23,353 nucleotides of DNA from CAYQLT01 sp964418425 (GTDB lineage: Bacteria > Bacillota > Limnochordia > Limnochordales > Geochordaceae). Numbering within the stretch: position 1 is the first letter of the stretch; every line of letters starts with the position of its first letter. A program made the position numbers and the translations under genes. The notes beneath the pieces are model-generated. The model was not told the DNA's origin. It saw only the letters and a program-made list of their open reading frames with translations, and ran no database searches. The stretch spans positions 1 to 23,353 of the forward strand of contig CAYQLT010000040.1 in NCBI GenBank assembly GCA_964418425.1. The letters run 5' to 3'. Shown here piece after piece: positions 8,291 to 16,164 of the stretch.

Positions 8291-10611
8291 GGGCCATTTC
8301 CGGCGGGTGCTCGCGCCTGCCCCAGAAGGGTATTGGCCTGGCGGAACTGGCACGGTTCCGCCAGGCAGCCTACCGGGTCTGCGCACAAGCTTTTTTGTAC
8401 CCGGATGAACCCCGCCTTGCGGCCCTCGCCGCCGCCGCACGGCGGCCTGAACTTTCGCCCTGGTGGCTGGGACGTTTCCCGTGGTGTGAGGGCTGGCGCC
8501 GCTGGGTTCGTGCCTTGCGGGGGCTCAGATGGGCTGAGGCCGTCGAGATCCAGCAGGAGCACCTGCGGCTGCTTTCTGCCGGTCGAGCCGACCCCGCTTC
8601 GTGCCTGCCGTACGAATCCCTTTGGCGCCCTCCGGCGGTCGCCGAGAGTTGCCGGATGCGGCTGCAGCAAGCTTACTCGGCGTGGGGCCTGAGCCCTTTG
8701 GCGAGCGCGGCCGGCGAGCTGCCGGACCACCTGGCCGTTGAGCTGGAGTTCATGTCCTTCCTGTGCGGAGCCGAAGCGCAGGGTTGGCAACGCCGGCAGC
8801 CTTTCGCGGCCGCCCGGGCGCTCGCCGACCAGGAGCGGCTGGTGCGCGAGCACCTTTTGCCGTGGCTTCCCACCTTTGCGGCCCGGCTGCGCCGCCAGGC
8901 GCGATCGACGCTGTTGCGGCGGGCGGCGGAGGTCAGCCTCGCGCTGGTGGTTCACGACGCCCGGCTGCTGAGCGAACTGCTGTGCGCGGTGAACGGGACC
9001 CGGCCCGACGGTAGAGCGCAGCAGCCGGCCTGGCCGCCGGCGGTTCACTCCGAGAGCAGGCCTGGCAACGGGCGCCAGGCAGTCGTCGGTAGCCTCACGG
9101 GAGCCTACCGGATAGGAAAGCTCCAGCTTTACGGCTGCCCTGGCAGCGCCAGGACCGTCGGGGACGACTCCCCAAGGCGCATCGGGAATGGCTCTCGAAG
9201 GCGCATCGGGAACGGGTCCCGAAGGCGCATCGGGGATGGTTCCCCCAGGGGCATCGCAAGGGGCTCGGGCAGGCGGATCTGGATGGAGTTCCCCTCCTAC
9301 GAACCTGTGGCTGCCATCATACCCGAACGCTGCGTCGGGCCGAGCCGTTGCGGGCTGTGTGCCGTGGTCTGCCCGGTGGGTGCCGTGCAAACGCCGCTCA
9401 CTCCGCCGCAGTGCCACCCGCGGCAGCCCCAGGCCGTTACACCCCCGAAGGAGAAGTCCTGCACGACGGCGGGCGTGCCACCAACCCCGCAACAGGTGCA
9501 GGTTGACCCCGCCCTCTGCGTGGGCTGCGGCATCTGTGTGAGCGTCTGCCCGGCACAGGCCATCGCGCTGCCGGGCTGCTCCCTGACGCGCTACCGGCGC
9601 CAGCTCCAAAGGGCGCTTCGGCCGTCAGGCGACCCGGCAGAGCTGTCGCGGTCGCCCCAGACCCAACGGGGCGTCTGGTTTTCCTGCCAGCTCAGGGCGT
9701 CCGGCCGCGCCCCGCAGGACGGGCAGGGGTGGTTTCGCGTCGAGGTGCCCTGCCTGGGCATGGTCACGCCGGGCTGGGTGTTGCAGGCTCTGGCCGCAGG
9801 GGCCGGGGCTGTCGTGCTGGGCCCGTGCGCTCCCGACTGCCCCCTTGCCCAGTCTCCCGTGGTGGAAGCCCGGGTGGACTACTGCCAGGAGCTGCTCCAA
9901 CAACTGGGGGAGCCGTCCCTTGCGAGCCGAGTGATGACCCTGCCTTACGGGCATCCGCCACCGCCAGACCCCGTGGCGCCGGTGCGCCGACAAGGTGCCA
10001 CCCTCACGCTCAGCGAGCCGGCCGCCACCATCGAGGCCGTCTCCCGCCTGGCCCGCACGATGCCATCCGGCGCGGCTGCGCTTGCCCACCCCGCCTCTCC
10101 TCTGGGAGTTGTAGAGCTTGCAACCGACGCCTGCACCCTGTGCCAGGCGTGCGTGGCCAGCTGCCCGACGGGAGCGCTCACCGTTGAGGCGGACTCCCGG
10201 GCCATCGGCCTTTACTGGGACCCCGCCCGCTGCACGGGCTGCTCGCGCTGCGAGGCGATCTGCCCCGAGCAGCTGAGGGTGGCCAGGGTGACGGACCTTT
10301 CGGCAGTGGCCCGGGGCAAGGTGCTCCTCAAAGACGATGCTTGGGTGCCATGCCAGCGTTGCGGGCGGCCGTTTGCCCCCTCCAGCATGATCCGCCACCT
10401 GCGGGCCGCGCTGGCAGCCTGCCCGGCTGGCAGCCCAAAGCCCCCGCAGGCCGGTGTCCGGGTTGTCGGGGCTGTCGGGGTCTCCCCGTCGCCCGGGCAC
10501 GACGGGGCCTCCCCATCGCCCTGGCATGACGGGGAATTCCACATCCCGTGGTCGGTCTGCCCGGCCTGCCGGGCCGCAACTCACTTCGGCCGGTTCGCAA
10601 GGGCTATGTAG
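8287..10611 (+). CDS. TorD-type chaperone fused to a polyferredoxin with an MvhD-like segment
   Basis: This is one 774-codon frame with two parts. Residues 20-240 form a helical TorD/DmsD-type chaperone with the motif LPDHLAVELEFMSFL (145-159); such proteins bind the Tat signal and help insert the molybdenum cofactor. Residues 349-774 form an Fe-S protein: clusters at C349-C355-C358-C362 and C411-C414-C417-C421, an MvhD-like segment (460-545) with C467, C489, C514 and C518, clusters at C616-C619-C622-C626 and C649-C652-C655-C659, and a Zn-ribbon-like C689xxC692...C758xxC761. Between the parts is a basic 8-residue repeat linker (295-328). The GTG start overlaps the previous stop. Separate TorD and polyferredoxin genes lie near Mo enzymes in other bacteria. 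An in-frame ATG at 9283 could start the second part independently, so two products are possible. The role of the polyferredoxin is inferred: cytoplasmic electron supply or cofactor maturation. Confidence 0.85.
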   Translation: MRAISGGCSRLPQKGIGLAELARFRQAAYRVCAQAFLYPDEPRLAALAAAARRPELSPWWLGRFPWCEGWRRWVRALRGLRWAEAVEIQQEHLRLLSAGRADPASCLPYESLWRPPAVAESCRMRLQQAYSAWGLSPLASAAGELPDHLAVELEFMSFLCGAEAQGWQRRQPFAAARALADQERLVREHLLPWLPTFAARLRRQARSTLLRRAAEVSLALVVHDARLLSELLCAVNGTRPDGRAQQPAWPPAVHSESRPGNGRQAVVGSLTGAYRIGKLQLYGCPGSARTVGDDSPRRIGNGSRRRIGNGSRRRIGDGSPRGIARGSGRRIWMEFPSYEPVAAIIPERCVGPSRCGLCAVVCPVGAVQTPLTPPQCHPRQPQAVTPPKEKSCTTAGVPPTPQQVQVDPALCVGCGICVSVCPAQAIALPGCSLTRYRRQLQRALRPSGDPAELSRSPQTQRGVWFSCQLRASGRAPQDGQGWFRVEVPCLGMVTPGWVLQALAAGAGAVVLGPCAPDCPLAQSPVVEARVDYCQELLQQLGEPSLASRVMTLPYGHPPPPDPVAPVRRQGATLTLSEPAATIEAVSRLARTMPSGAAALAHPASPLGVVELATDACTLCQACVASCPTGALTVEADSRAIGLYWDPARCTGCSRCEAICPEQLRVARVTDLSAVARGKVLLKDDAWVPCQRCGRPFAPSSMIRHLRAALAACPAGSPKPPQAGVRVVGAVGVSPSPGHDGASPSPWHDGEFHIPWSVCPACRAATHFGRFARAM
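9172..9267 (+). repeat. 24-bp tandem repeat, about four copies, in the chaperone/polyferredoxin linker
   Basis: Units at 9172-9195, 9196-9219, 9220-9243 and 9244-9267 share the core AAGGCGCATCGGG. The first three are near-identical and the fourth is diverged. A weaker copy may precede them near 9148-9171. The period is a multiple of three and encodes an 8-residue unit of the form RRIGNGSR. Confidence 0.9.
10483..10536 (+). repeat. 27-bp tandem duplication in the polyferredoxin C terminus
   Basis: Two adjacent 27-bp units (10483-10509, 10510-10536) encode SPSPGHDGA and SPSPWHDGE. They lie between the two Cys pairs of the putative Zn ribbon. A shorter GTCGGGG duplication precedes them. Confidence 0.85.
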
Positions 10612-10649
10612 CCTGCATGCAAAGCTGGTGGCCGGGCCCAAAGGAACCC

Positions 10650-10679
10650 CGCCGGTACGGCGCGAAATACTCCGGCGGA
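10650..10679 (+). terminator. Possible hairpin between the reductase operon and the sensor operon
   Basis: CCGCCGG (10650-10656) pairs with CCGGCGG (10673-10679) over a 16-nt loop, 38 bp after the polyferredoxin stop. No T tract follows. An alternative shorter stem (CGCCG/CGGCG) overlaps it. This could be a weak terminator; the rest of the 106-bp spacer shows nothing else clear. Confidence 0.25.
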
Positions 10680-10717
10680 TCGCCTGAGAAGCCTCGTCGC
10701 AGGGCTCAGCACAGGCG

Positions 10718-11704
10718 GTGGGGGCGACGAACGAGTTGGAACCGGTCAGCCAACGGTCGGGGCCGCCGGCTTTGGGAAAGCGGCTCGCCTCCCTGGTGGC
10801 GGCGGGGACCCTGGTGGCGGCTGCGGTGGCCCTGCTGGCAGGCGGGTGCGGGCGCTCGCCTGCGTACCGAAAAGTTCAGCTCAGCACCGTTTCCAGCGTT
10901 CCTGCTCGGCCCGCCGACAGCCGGCTTGCGCTGCGGGTGGCTGTGGCGAGCGTGCTGTCGCCGCGGGACTCATTCACGATCTACGAAGGCCTGACCCGCT
11001 ACCTGCAGGCGCGCCTGGGGCGTCCGGTGGTGCTGGTCCAGAGGTCAACCTACGCGGAGATCAACGATTTGATGCGCTCCGGAGGGGCGGATCTGGCCTT
11101 CGTCTGCTCCGGCGCGTACGTGGTCGGCGCGCGGGACTTCGGTATGGAGCTTTTGGTCGTCCCCGAGATCGACGGCCAGAGCGTCTACTACTCCTACCTC
11201 ATCGTCCCGGCCACCAGCCCGGTGCGGCGCCTTGAGGATCTCAGGGGCCGCATCTTCGCCTTCAGCGACCCTCTGTCCAACTCGGGTCGGCTGGCGCCTA
11301 CCTACCAGCTTCTGCTGCGCACCTCCGAGCTTCCCGAAACCTTCTTCGGTCGCTACATCTTCACGTACAGCCATGACCGCTCCATCGAGGCGGTCGCGGC
11401 CAGGCTGGTGGACGGCGCGGCGGTTGACAGCCTGGTGTACGAGTTCTTCCGGGAGAGCGAACCCAAACGGATCGAGGGAACCCAGGTCGTGGAAGCCTGG
11501 GGCCCCTACGGTGCCCCTCCGGTGGTGGTGCACCCGGGACTGGACCGCCAGCTTAGGGAGCAGCTGCGTCAAGTGCTGCTCGGCATGCACCAAGATGAGG
11601 AAGGTCGAAGGTTTCTGGCGCAGCTTCGAATCGACCGGTTCGTGGAAGCCGACGACGCCCTCTACGACTCGGTCCGGACCATGGCGACGGCGATCGGCCT
11701 ATGA
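10718..11704 (+). CDS. PhnD-like substrate-binding lipoprotein, putative oxyanion sensor
   Basis: This is a periplasmic-binding-protein fold of the PhnD (phosphonate/phosphite/phosphate-binding) family. The N terminus has a basic region, a hydrophobic helix and a lipobox-like AGGC with Cys44, so it is probably lipid-anchored outside the membrane. Family marks are LRVAVASVLSPRD, YLQARLGRPV, GGADLAFVCSGAYV and FAFSDPLSNSGRL. Apart from the lipidated Cys44, the only cysteine is Cys130 (codon 11105-11107), in the strand-loop that lines the ligand cleft in the family. No ABC permease or ATPase is adjacent. Instead its stop overlaps the start of a sensor kinase (ATGA at 11701). This matches AioX, the arsenite-binding partner of the AioS kinase, and the PhnD-like domain of TtrS. 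A sensing role is therefore more likely than transport. The GTG at 10718 was chosen as the first start; a TTG at 10736 is possible. Confidence 0.88.
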   Translation: MGATNELEPVSQRSGPPALGKRLASLVAAGTLVAAAVALLAGGCGRSPAYRKVQLSTVSSVPARPADSRLALRVAVASVLSPRDSFTIYEGLTRYLQARLGRPVVLVQRSTYAEINDLMRSGGADLAFVCSGAYVVGARDFGMELLVVPEIDGQSVYYSYLIVPATSPVRRLEDLRGRIFAFSDPLSNSGRLAPTYQLLLRTSELPETFFGRYIFTYSHDRSIEAVAARLVDGAAVDSLVYEFFRESEPKRIEGTQVVEAWGPYGAPPVVVHPGLDRQLREQLRQVLLGMHQDEEGRRFLAQLRIDRFVEADDALYDSVRTMATAIGL

Positions 11705-13352
11705 GCGCAAAGCCGACCCCGGCTCTATCGGCAAAGCTGTGGCGGGTGGCCGGCTCGGTACCCGTCCAGGTCAAGATCGTGGGCATCTCCGTCGCGCTGG
11801 TCCTGATGCTGGGGCTGGCCGTCATCGTGCAGATGTATGCGACGCTCACCGCCGCCCTCATCCAGAGCCTCGAGGCGCGCGCCATCTCCATCGCCCGGGA
11901 CCTGGCCGGGCGCAGCGCCGATCTGATCCTGACCAACGACCTCTACCGGCTCTACGAACTGGTGCGCGACACCGTCGAAAACAACGCTGGGGTTCGCTAT
12001 GCATTCATTTTGGGACCGCAGGGGGAGGTGCTGGTCCACTCGTTCCCGGGAGGCTTCCCGGTGGGGCTGGCGGAGGCCAACCCCATCCACCAGGGGGAGC
12101 GCCACCGCCTGGAGGTGCTGCAAACCGAGGAGGGGCTCATCCGGGACGTAGCCGTTCCCATCTTCGGCGGTAGGGCGGGAGTGGCCAGGGTGGGTGTCTC
12201 CGAGCGCTCGGTCCACGCCATCGTACAGCAGGCCATCCGACAGCTGGCGCTGGCCACCGCGGTGGTAGCCTCCATCGGCGTGGTGGCCGCCTACGTGCTC
12301 ACACGGGTGATCACCCGCCCNNNNNNNNNNNNNNNNNNNNNNNNNNNNNNNNNNNNNNNNNNNNNNNNNNNNNNNNNNNNNNNNNNNNNNNNNNNNNNNN
12401 NNNNNNNNNNNNNNNNNNNNTAGCCTCCATCGGCGTGGTGGCCGCCTACGTGCTCACACGGGTGATCACCCGCCCTATCGAGGAGCTGGTGGACGTGACC
12501 CGGGCGGTGACCCACGGGAACCTGGGGGTTCGTGCCCGGGTTTGGGCCAACGACGAGATCGGTCGCCTCCAAAACGCCTTTAACGCCATGGTGGGAGAGC
12601 TTGCACGTAACCGTGAGGAAAGCGAGCGGCTGTGGCGGGAGCTCAAGCAAAAGGAGGCGGTTCGCCACAGCCTGCTGGTCCGGGTGATCTCGGCCCAGGA
12701 AGAGGAACGCAAGCGCGTGGCCCGGGAGCTTCATGATGAGACCAGCCAGGCGCTCACCTCTTTGATGGTCGGCCTGCGGGCTCTTCAGGAGGCCGCTTCG
12801 ACGCCGGAGGTGCGGCGGCGGGCGGAAGAGCTTCGGGCCATCGCCGCCGCCACGCTGGACGGTGTCCATCGCCTTGCCGTGGAGCTTCGGCCCAGCGTGC
12901 TCGACGACCTGGGGTTGGTGGCGGCGCTGGAGCGTTCCATCGGGCGATGGGGCGAGCAGTTTGGAGTGTCCATCGAGTTTCAGGCGGTGGGCATGGACCG
13001 GCGGCTGCCTCCGGAGGCCGAAGTCACCCTCTACCGGATCATCCAGGAGGCGCTCACCAACGTGGCCCGGCACGCCAAAGCCACCCACGTGAGCGTGCTG
13101 CTCGAGCACCGGGGCTCCAGCGTGATTGCCATCGTGGAGGACGATGGCGTTGGCTTTGACGTGCAACGGGTGCTCCAAAGCGCCCGGCTCGAACAGAAGC
13201 TCGGGTTGTACGGTATGATGGAGAGGGCCTCCCTTTTGGGAGGCCGGCTGGTGATCGAATCCCGCCCGGGAGCCGGGAGCTCCGTCTTCGTGGAAATACC
13301 TCTGGGCGCCGGGGCTGCCCGGCCGGCCGTGGCCGAAGCGGCGCGGGGATGA
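11701..13352 (+). CDS. Membrane sensor histidine kinase, HisKA_3 (NarX/DegS-type), interrupted by assembly gap
   Basis: This kinase probably reads the state of the upstream lipoprotein and phosphorylates the downstream regulator. The corrected protein (155 nt removed at the 12321-12420 gap) has about 498 residues: TM1 near 22-46, an extracellular region near 47-180, TM2 near 182-205, a HAMP domain (206-258, starting PIEELVDVTRAV), a HisKA_3 dimerisation helix with phospho-acceptor His293 in RVARELHDE, and a HATPase_c domain with an N box (EALTNVARHAKA), a G1 box (DDGVGFD) and a G2 box (GLYGMMERA). The whole protein contains no cysteine. The start overlaps the lipoprotein stop and the response regulator begins 9 bp after its stop, so the three are co-expressed. 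Confidence 0.94.
12266..12475. other. Scaffold gap (100 N) with identical 55-bp flanks
   Basis: Bases 12266-12320 and 12421-12475 are identical around 100 Ns, in the kinase gene between TM2 and HAMP. It is the third instance of the same contig-overlap artefact. Confidence 0.95.
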
Positions 13353-13361
13353 ACGACGGCC

Positions 13362-14036
13362 ATGCCAGGGCCCATCCGCATCGCAATCGCCGACGACCAT
13401 GCCGTACTGCGAAGCGGCCTTCGGCTGCTGCTGGGGGCCCAGCCCGACATGACCGTGGTGGCCGAGGCGGGAACGGGATGGGAGATCCTTGAGGTGGCCC
13501 GCCAGCACCGCCCCGACGTGGTGTTGTTGGACCTGGCCATGCCCGGGCCGGGAAGCCTGAGGGTCATTGAGGAGCTTACCAGGCTCGTCCCGGGGATCAA
13601 GGTGCTGGTGCTCACCATGTACGACGACGCCAACTACCTGCGCCAGGCCTTTCGCTGTGGGGCACGGGGGTACGTGGTCAAACGGGCCGCGGACACCGAA
13701 CTGATCGCCGCCATCCGGGCCGTCTGCAGGGGCGACGTCTACGTGGACCCCTCCCTCGCCCGCTCCCTGGTGGAGGAGCTGGTCGGCGGGGGAGCCGGGC
13801 AGGAAAACCCGTCCTCCAGCGAAGAAAGTCGGGCCGATCCCCTGAGCGACCGGGAAAGAGAAGTGCTGCAGCTTCTGGCTCTCGGCCACACCAATCAGGA
13901 GATCGCCGAACGTTTGTGCCTGAGCGTGAAGACCGTCGAGACCTACCGCGCCCGCATCCACGAGAAGCTGGGTGTGCGCGGACGGGCTTCCCTCGTTCGC
14001 TACGCCATCGAACGGGGCCTCATCAAACTCGGCTGA
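13362..14036 (+). CDS. NarL/FixJ-family response regulator with LuxR-type HTH
   Basis: This is a DNA-binding transcription regulator, 224 residues, normal for the family. The receiver domain (1-120) has the acidic pair Asp11-Asp12 in IADDHAVLR, the phospho-acceptor Asp57 in VVLLDLAMPG, Thr85 and Lys107 (GYVVKRA). A Ser/Glu-rich linker leads to the LuxR HTH (about 160-215; LSDREREVLQLLALG, NQEIAERL, SVKTVETYRARI). It is the last gene of the lipoprotein-kinase-regulator set. Its probable target is the adjacent molybdoenzyme operon, by analogy with TtrR and NarL; no binding site was identified. A weak GGGGATGA ribosome binding site precedes the ATG. Confidence 0.94.
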   Translation: MPGPIRIAIADDHAVLRSGLRLLLGAQPDMTVVAEAGTGWEILEVARQHRPDVVLLDLAMPGPGSLRVIEELTRLVPGIKVLVLTMYDDANYLRQAFRCGARGYVVKRAADTELIAAIRAVCRGDVYVDPSLARSLVEELVGGGAGQENPSSSEESRADPLSDREREVLQLLALGHTNQEIAERLCLSVKTVETYRARIHEKLGVRGRASLVRYAIERGLIKLG

Positions 14037-14054
14037 CCTGCAAGCGCCACGCCC

Positions 14055-14092
14055 CCGGCGGGCCCTGAGCCCGTATGGCCGTGGCCCGCCGG
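14055..14092. terminator. Bidirectional hairpin between convergent genes
   Basis: A perfect 10-bp stem (CCGGCGGGCC at 14055-14064, GGCCCGCCGG at 14083-14092) with an 18-nt loop lies in the 70-bp gap between the response regulator and the convergent ABC permease gene. The position fits a shared terminator, though there is no T tract on either strand. Confidence 0.5.
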
Positions 14093-14106
14093 CGACCGGC
14101 GCACGG

Positions 14107-15123
14107 TTAGCCGGGTGTGGGCCGGACCTCCTGACGCATGAAGCTCACATAGGCGATCCAGAAGCAAACCAGCGTCGCGGCGGCCAGGCCGGTCAGGTGC
14201 GGCCATACCAGCAGGAGGCTTTGGCCCAACGGCAGGGGGGCGCCGGGGATGGCCCCCCACACCTGCTCCAAAAACAGCGGCCCCAGCGCCCTCACCTCGG
14301 GATTGAGCAGTGTTTGGACGGCCTCGGCGTACAAAAGGGCCGGCGAGAAGCGGTTGAGGGTGAGGTTCCACTGGGCGTTTCGCAGCACCTGGTAGGCGTC
14401 CTGGGGATCCCGAACCGGCGCCACCGCGTCGGCCACCAGCCCGAACAAAAGGCCGGCGAAAATGCTGAAAAAGAGCCACGCTGCCAGGCTGGCCAGCGCC
14501 GATGCCACCGTCTGGCGCAACACCGTGGAGAACAGGATGGCCACGCTGAGCCAGAAGCCCACGTATACCACCGTCACGGCCAGGTAGACCACCACGCGTA
14601 GAAACTCCTCGAACCGGGGCGCCACCCCGATGAGGCGCAACCCCATCCCGGCCACCAGGCCACCCAGGGAGAAGATCACCACCGTGATGACCGCCAGTGC
14701 CGACAGGAACTTGCCGTTGATGATGGCGTCCCGGTGGATGGGCTGGCTGACGAGCCGGCTCAGTGTCCCCCGCAGCCGCTCGCCGTTTACCGCATCGAAC
14801 CCCAATGCGATGCCCAAAAGCGGTCCCAGAAACCCGAGGAAAAAGGTAAACGAGGGCAGCGAGTTACCTCCCGTGGTGAAAAGCTTCAGGAAGACAAACG
14901 GGTCGTTCTCGCCCATCTGGGCCAGTGTTTCGCTCAGGGTCCGGGCGGCCACGTACACCGAGGCCACACCTGCGATCAGCACCAACGCCACCAGGATGGG
15001 AAAGCGCAGGCCGCTGGTGTGGTCGGCGAACTCTTTGCGATAGACTGCCGAAAGCCCTACGCTGCGCCGAAGCCACCTTTCACCCGGAGGCCCGGGCCTG
15101 GGCATCGGCTTTGCGGCCGCCAT
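14107..15123 (-). CDS. ABC-2 type transporter permease
   Basis: This is the membrane part of an ABC exporter. I start it at the ATG at 15123, which has GAGGGGGG 8 nt upstream; a longer frame from a TTG at 15165 has no ribosome binding site. The protein has about 338 residues: a cytoplasmic N terminus (YRKEF just before the first helix), an extracellular loop, then five further hydrophobic segments. The sequence FDAVNGERLRGTLSRLVSQPIHRDAIINGK (read in parts) is the typical ABC-2/NosY cytoplasmic motif. It overlaps the end of the ATPase gene by 44 bp in a different frame. It is the last gene of a NEW3 protein-ATPase-permease set. The substrate is unknown. Confidence 0.9.
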   Translation of the reverse strand: MAAAKPMPRPGPPGERWLRRSVGLSAVYRKEFADHTSGLRFPILVALVLIAGVASVYVAARTLSETLAQMGENDPFVFLKLFTTGGNSLPSFTFFLGFLGPLLGIALGFDAVNGERLRGTLSRLVSQPIHRDAIINGKFLSALAVITVVIFSLGGLVAGMGLRLIGVAPRFEEFLRVVVYLAVTVVYVGFWLSVAILFSTVLRQTVASALASLAAWLFFSIFAGLLFGLVADAVAPVRDPQDAYQVLRNAQWNLTLNRFSPALLYAEAVQTLLNPEVRALGPLFLEQVWGAIPGAPLPLGQSLLLVWPHLTGLAAATLVCFWIAYVSFMRQEVRPTPG

Positions 15124-16069
15124 CGGCGACGCCCCCCTCGAAGTAGATCCGGTAAATGTCGTCAAGGCCGTACGTGTGCAGCCGGAGGTGACGCAACGGC
15201 AATCCTGCCGCCACCAACGAGCGCGCCAGCTCGTCCCGGACGTCCCGCCGGCAGCGAGCCATCATCACCCCCGACGACGAGCGCTCCACCGAGAGCACGC
15301 CGTCCAGTCCGGAGACGATGGCGGCTGCCCGCTCCTCCTGCCCGTCCACCCCCACCTCCACCACCAGGGGAGCCGAGCCTGCCAGCTGGCGCGCCAGCTC
15401 TTCGATGGGGCCGCTGGCGATAAGCCGGCCTGCCACGAAGATGCCGACCCGGTGGCAGATGCGCTGTACCTGGTGGAGCAGGTGCGAGCACAAAAGCACC
15501 GTGACCCCTTCTTCCCGGGCCATCCGGGCCACCAGCTCCAGCACCTCGTCCACCCCACGGGGGTCGATACCCAGCGTCGGCTCGTCCAAAATGGCGATGC
15601 GGGGCCGCTTGACCAGGACATCGGCCAGCCCCAGGCGCTGGCGCATGCCTCGGGAGTACTCCCGTACCCGGCGGCGGCCGGCGTCAGCCAGCCCCACCTG
15701 GTCCAAAAGAGCCCGGATGTGCGGCACGGAGTCCGAGTCGGCGATCCCGTTGAGGCGGGCCGTGTACAGCAAATTATCGAACCCTGTCAGCTCCTCGTAG
15801 AAGCCCACGTTTTCCGGCAGGTACCCCACCTGCCGCTTGACCACAATCGGCTCGCGGACGGGATCCGCTCCCAGTACCCGCACCGTCCCTGCCGTTGGCT
15901 CGGTGAGTCCCAGCATCATGAGGATCGTGGTGGTTTTGCCCGCGCCGTTAGGCCCCAAAAGCCCGAAGATCTCGCCCTCGTACAGCTCGAAGTCCAGGTC
16001 CTGTACCGCGGTCCGTGAGCCGTAGCGCTTGGTCAGCCCTCGGGCCTCGATCACCACCGACCCCGGCAC
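15080..16069 (-). CDS. ABC-2 type transporter ATP-binding protein
   Basis: This cytoplasmic ATPase powers the adjacent permease. Visible motifs are Walker A GPNGAGKTT, a signature YSRGMRQRLG (a variant of LSGGQ), Walker B IAILDEPTLGID and the H-loop LLCSHLLHQV. The start chosen is GTG at 16069, preceded by GGGGAGG at a 5-nt spacing and placing the typical VIEARGLTKRYG at the N terminus; the open frame continues further upstream without family similarity. About 329 residues, including a C-terminal extension of about 90 residues usual for this type (CcmA/NosF-like). The NEW3-domain gene lies 95 bp upstream. Confidence 0.93.
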   Translation of the reverse strand: MPGSVVIEARGLTKRYGSRTAVQDLDFELYEGEIFGLLGPNGAGKTTTILMMLGLTEPTAGTVRVLGADPVREPIVVKRQVGYLPENVGFYEELTGFDNLLYTARLNGIADSDSVPHIRALLDQVGLADAGRRRVREYSRGMRQRLGLADVLVKRPRIAILDEPTLGIDPRGVDEVLELVARMAREEGVTVLLCSHLLHQVQRICHRVGIFVAGRLIASGPIEELARQLAGSAPLVVEVGVDGQEERAAAIVSGLDGVLSVERSSSGVMMARCRRDVRDELARSLVAAGLPLRHLRLHTYGLDDIYRIYFEGGVADGGRKADAQARASG

Positions 16070-16164
16070 GCTGCCTCCCCCCTGTCCCGCCGCTCGGGCT
16101 TCGCCTGCACAGCTATGCGCATCCAGGTCTGGCAAGCCCGCGGCGGTTCGCGACCGGCCCTGCG

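Noticed and set aside
9172..9267. Short tandem repeats as a possible CRISPR array
   Set aside because: The units are contiguous with no unique spacers, are in frame within a gene, and no cas gene is present.
12291..13961. A long minus-strand frame over the kinase and regulator genes
   Set aside because: It crosses an artificial N gap and is antisense to two genes with complete catalytic motifs.
15124..15165. Upstream TTG start for the ABC-2 permease
   Set aside because: It has no ribosome binding site. The ATG at 15123 has a strong one and gives a normal N terminus.
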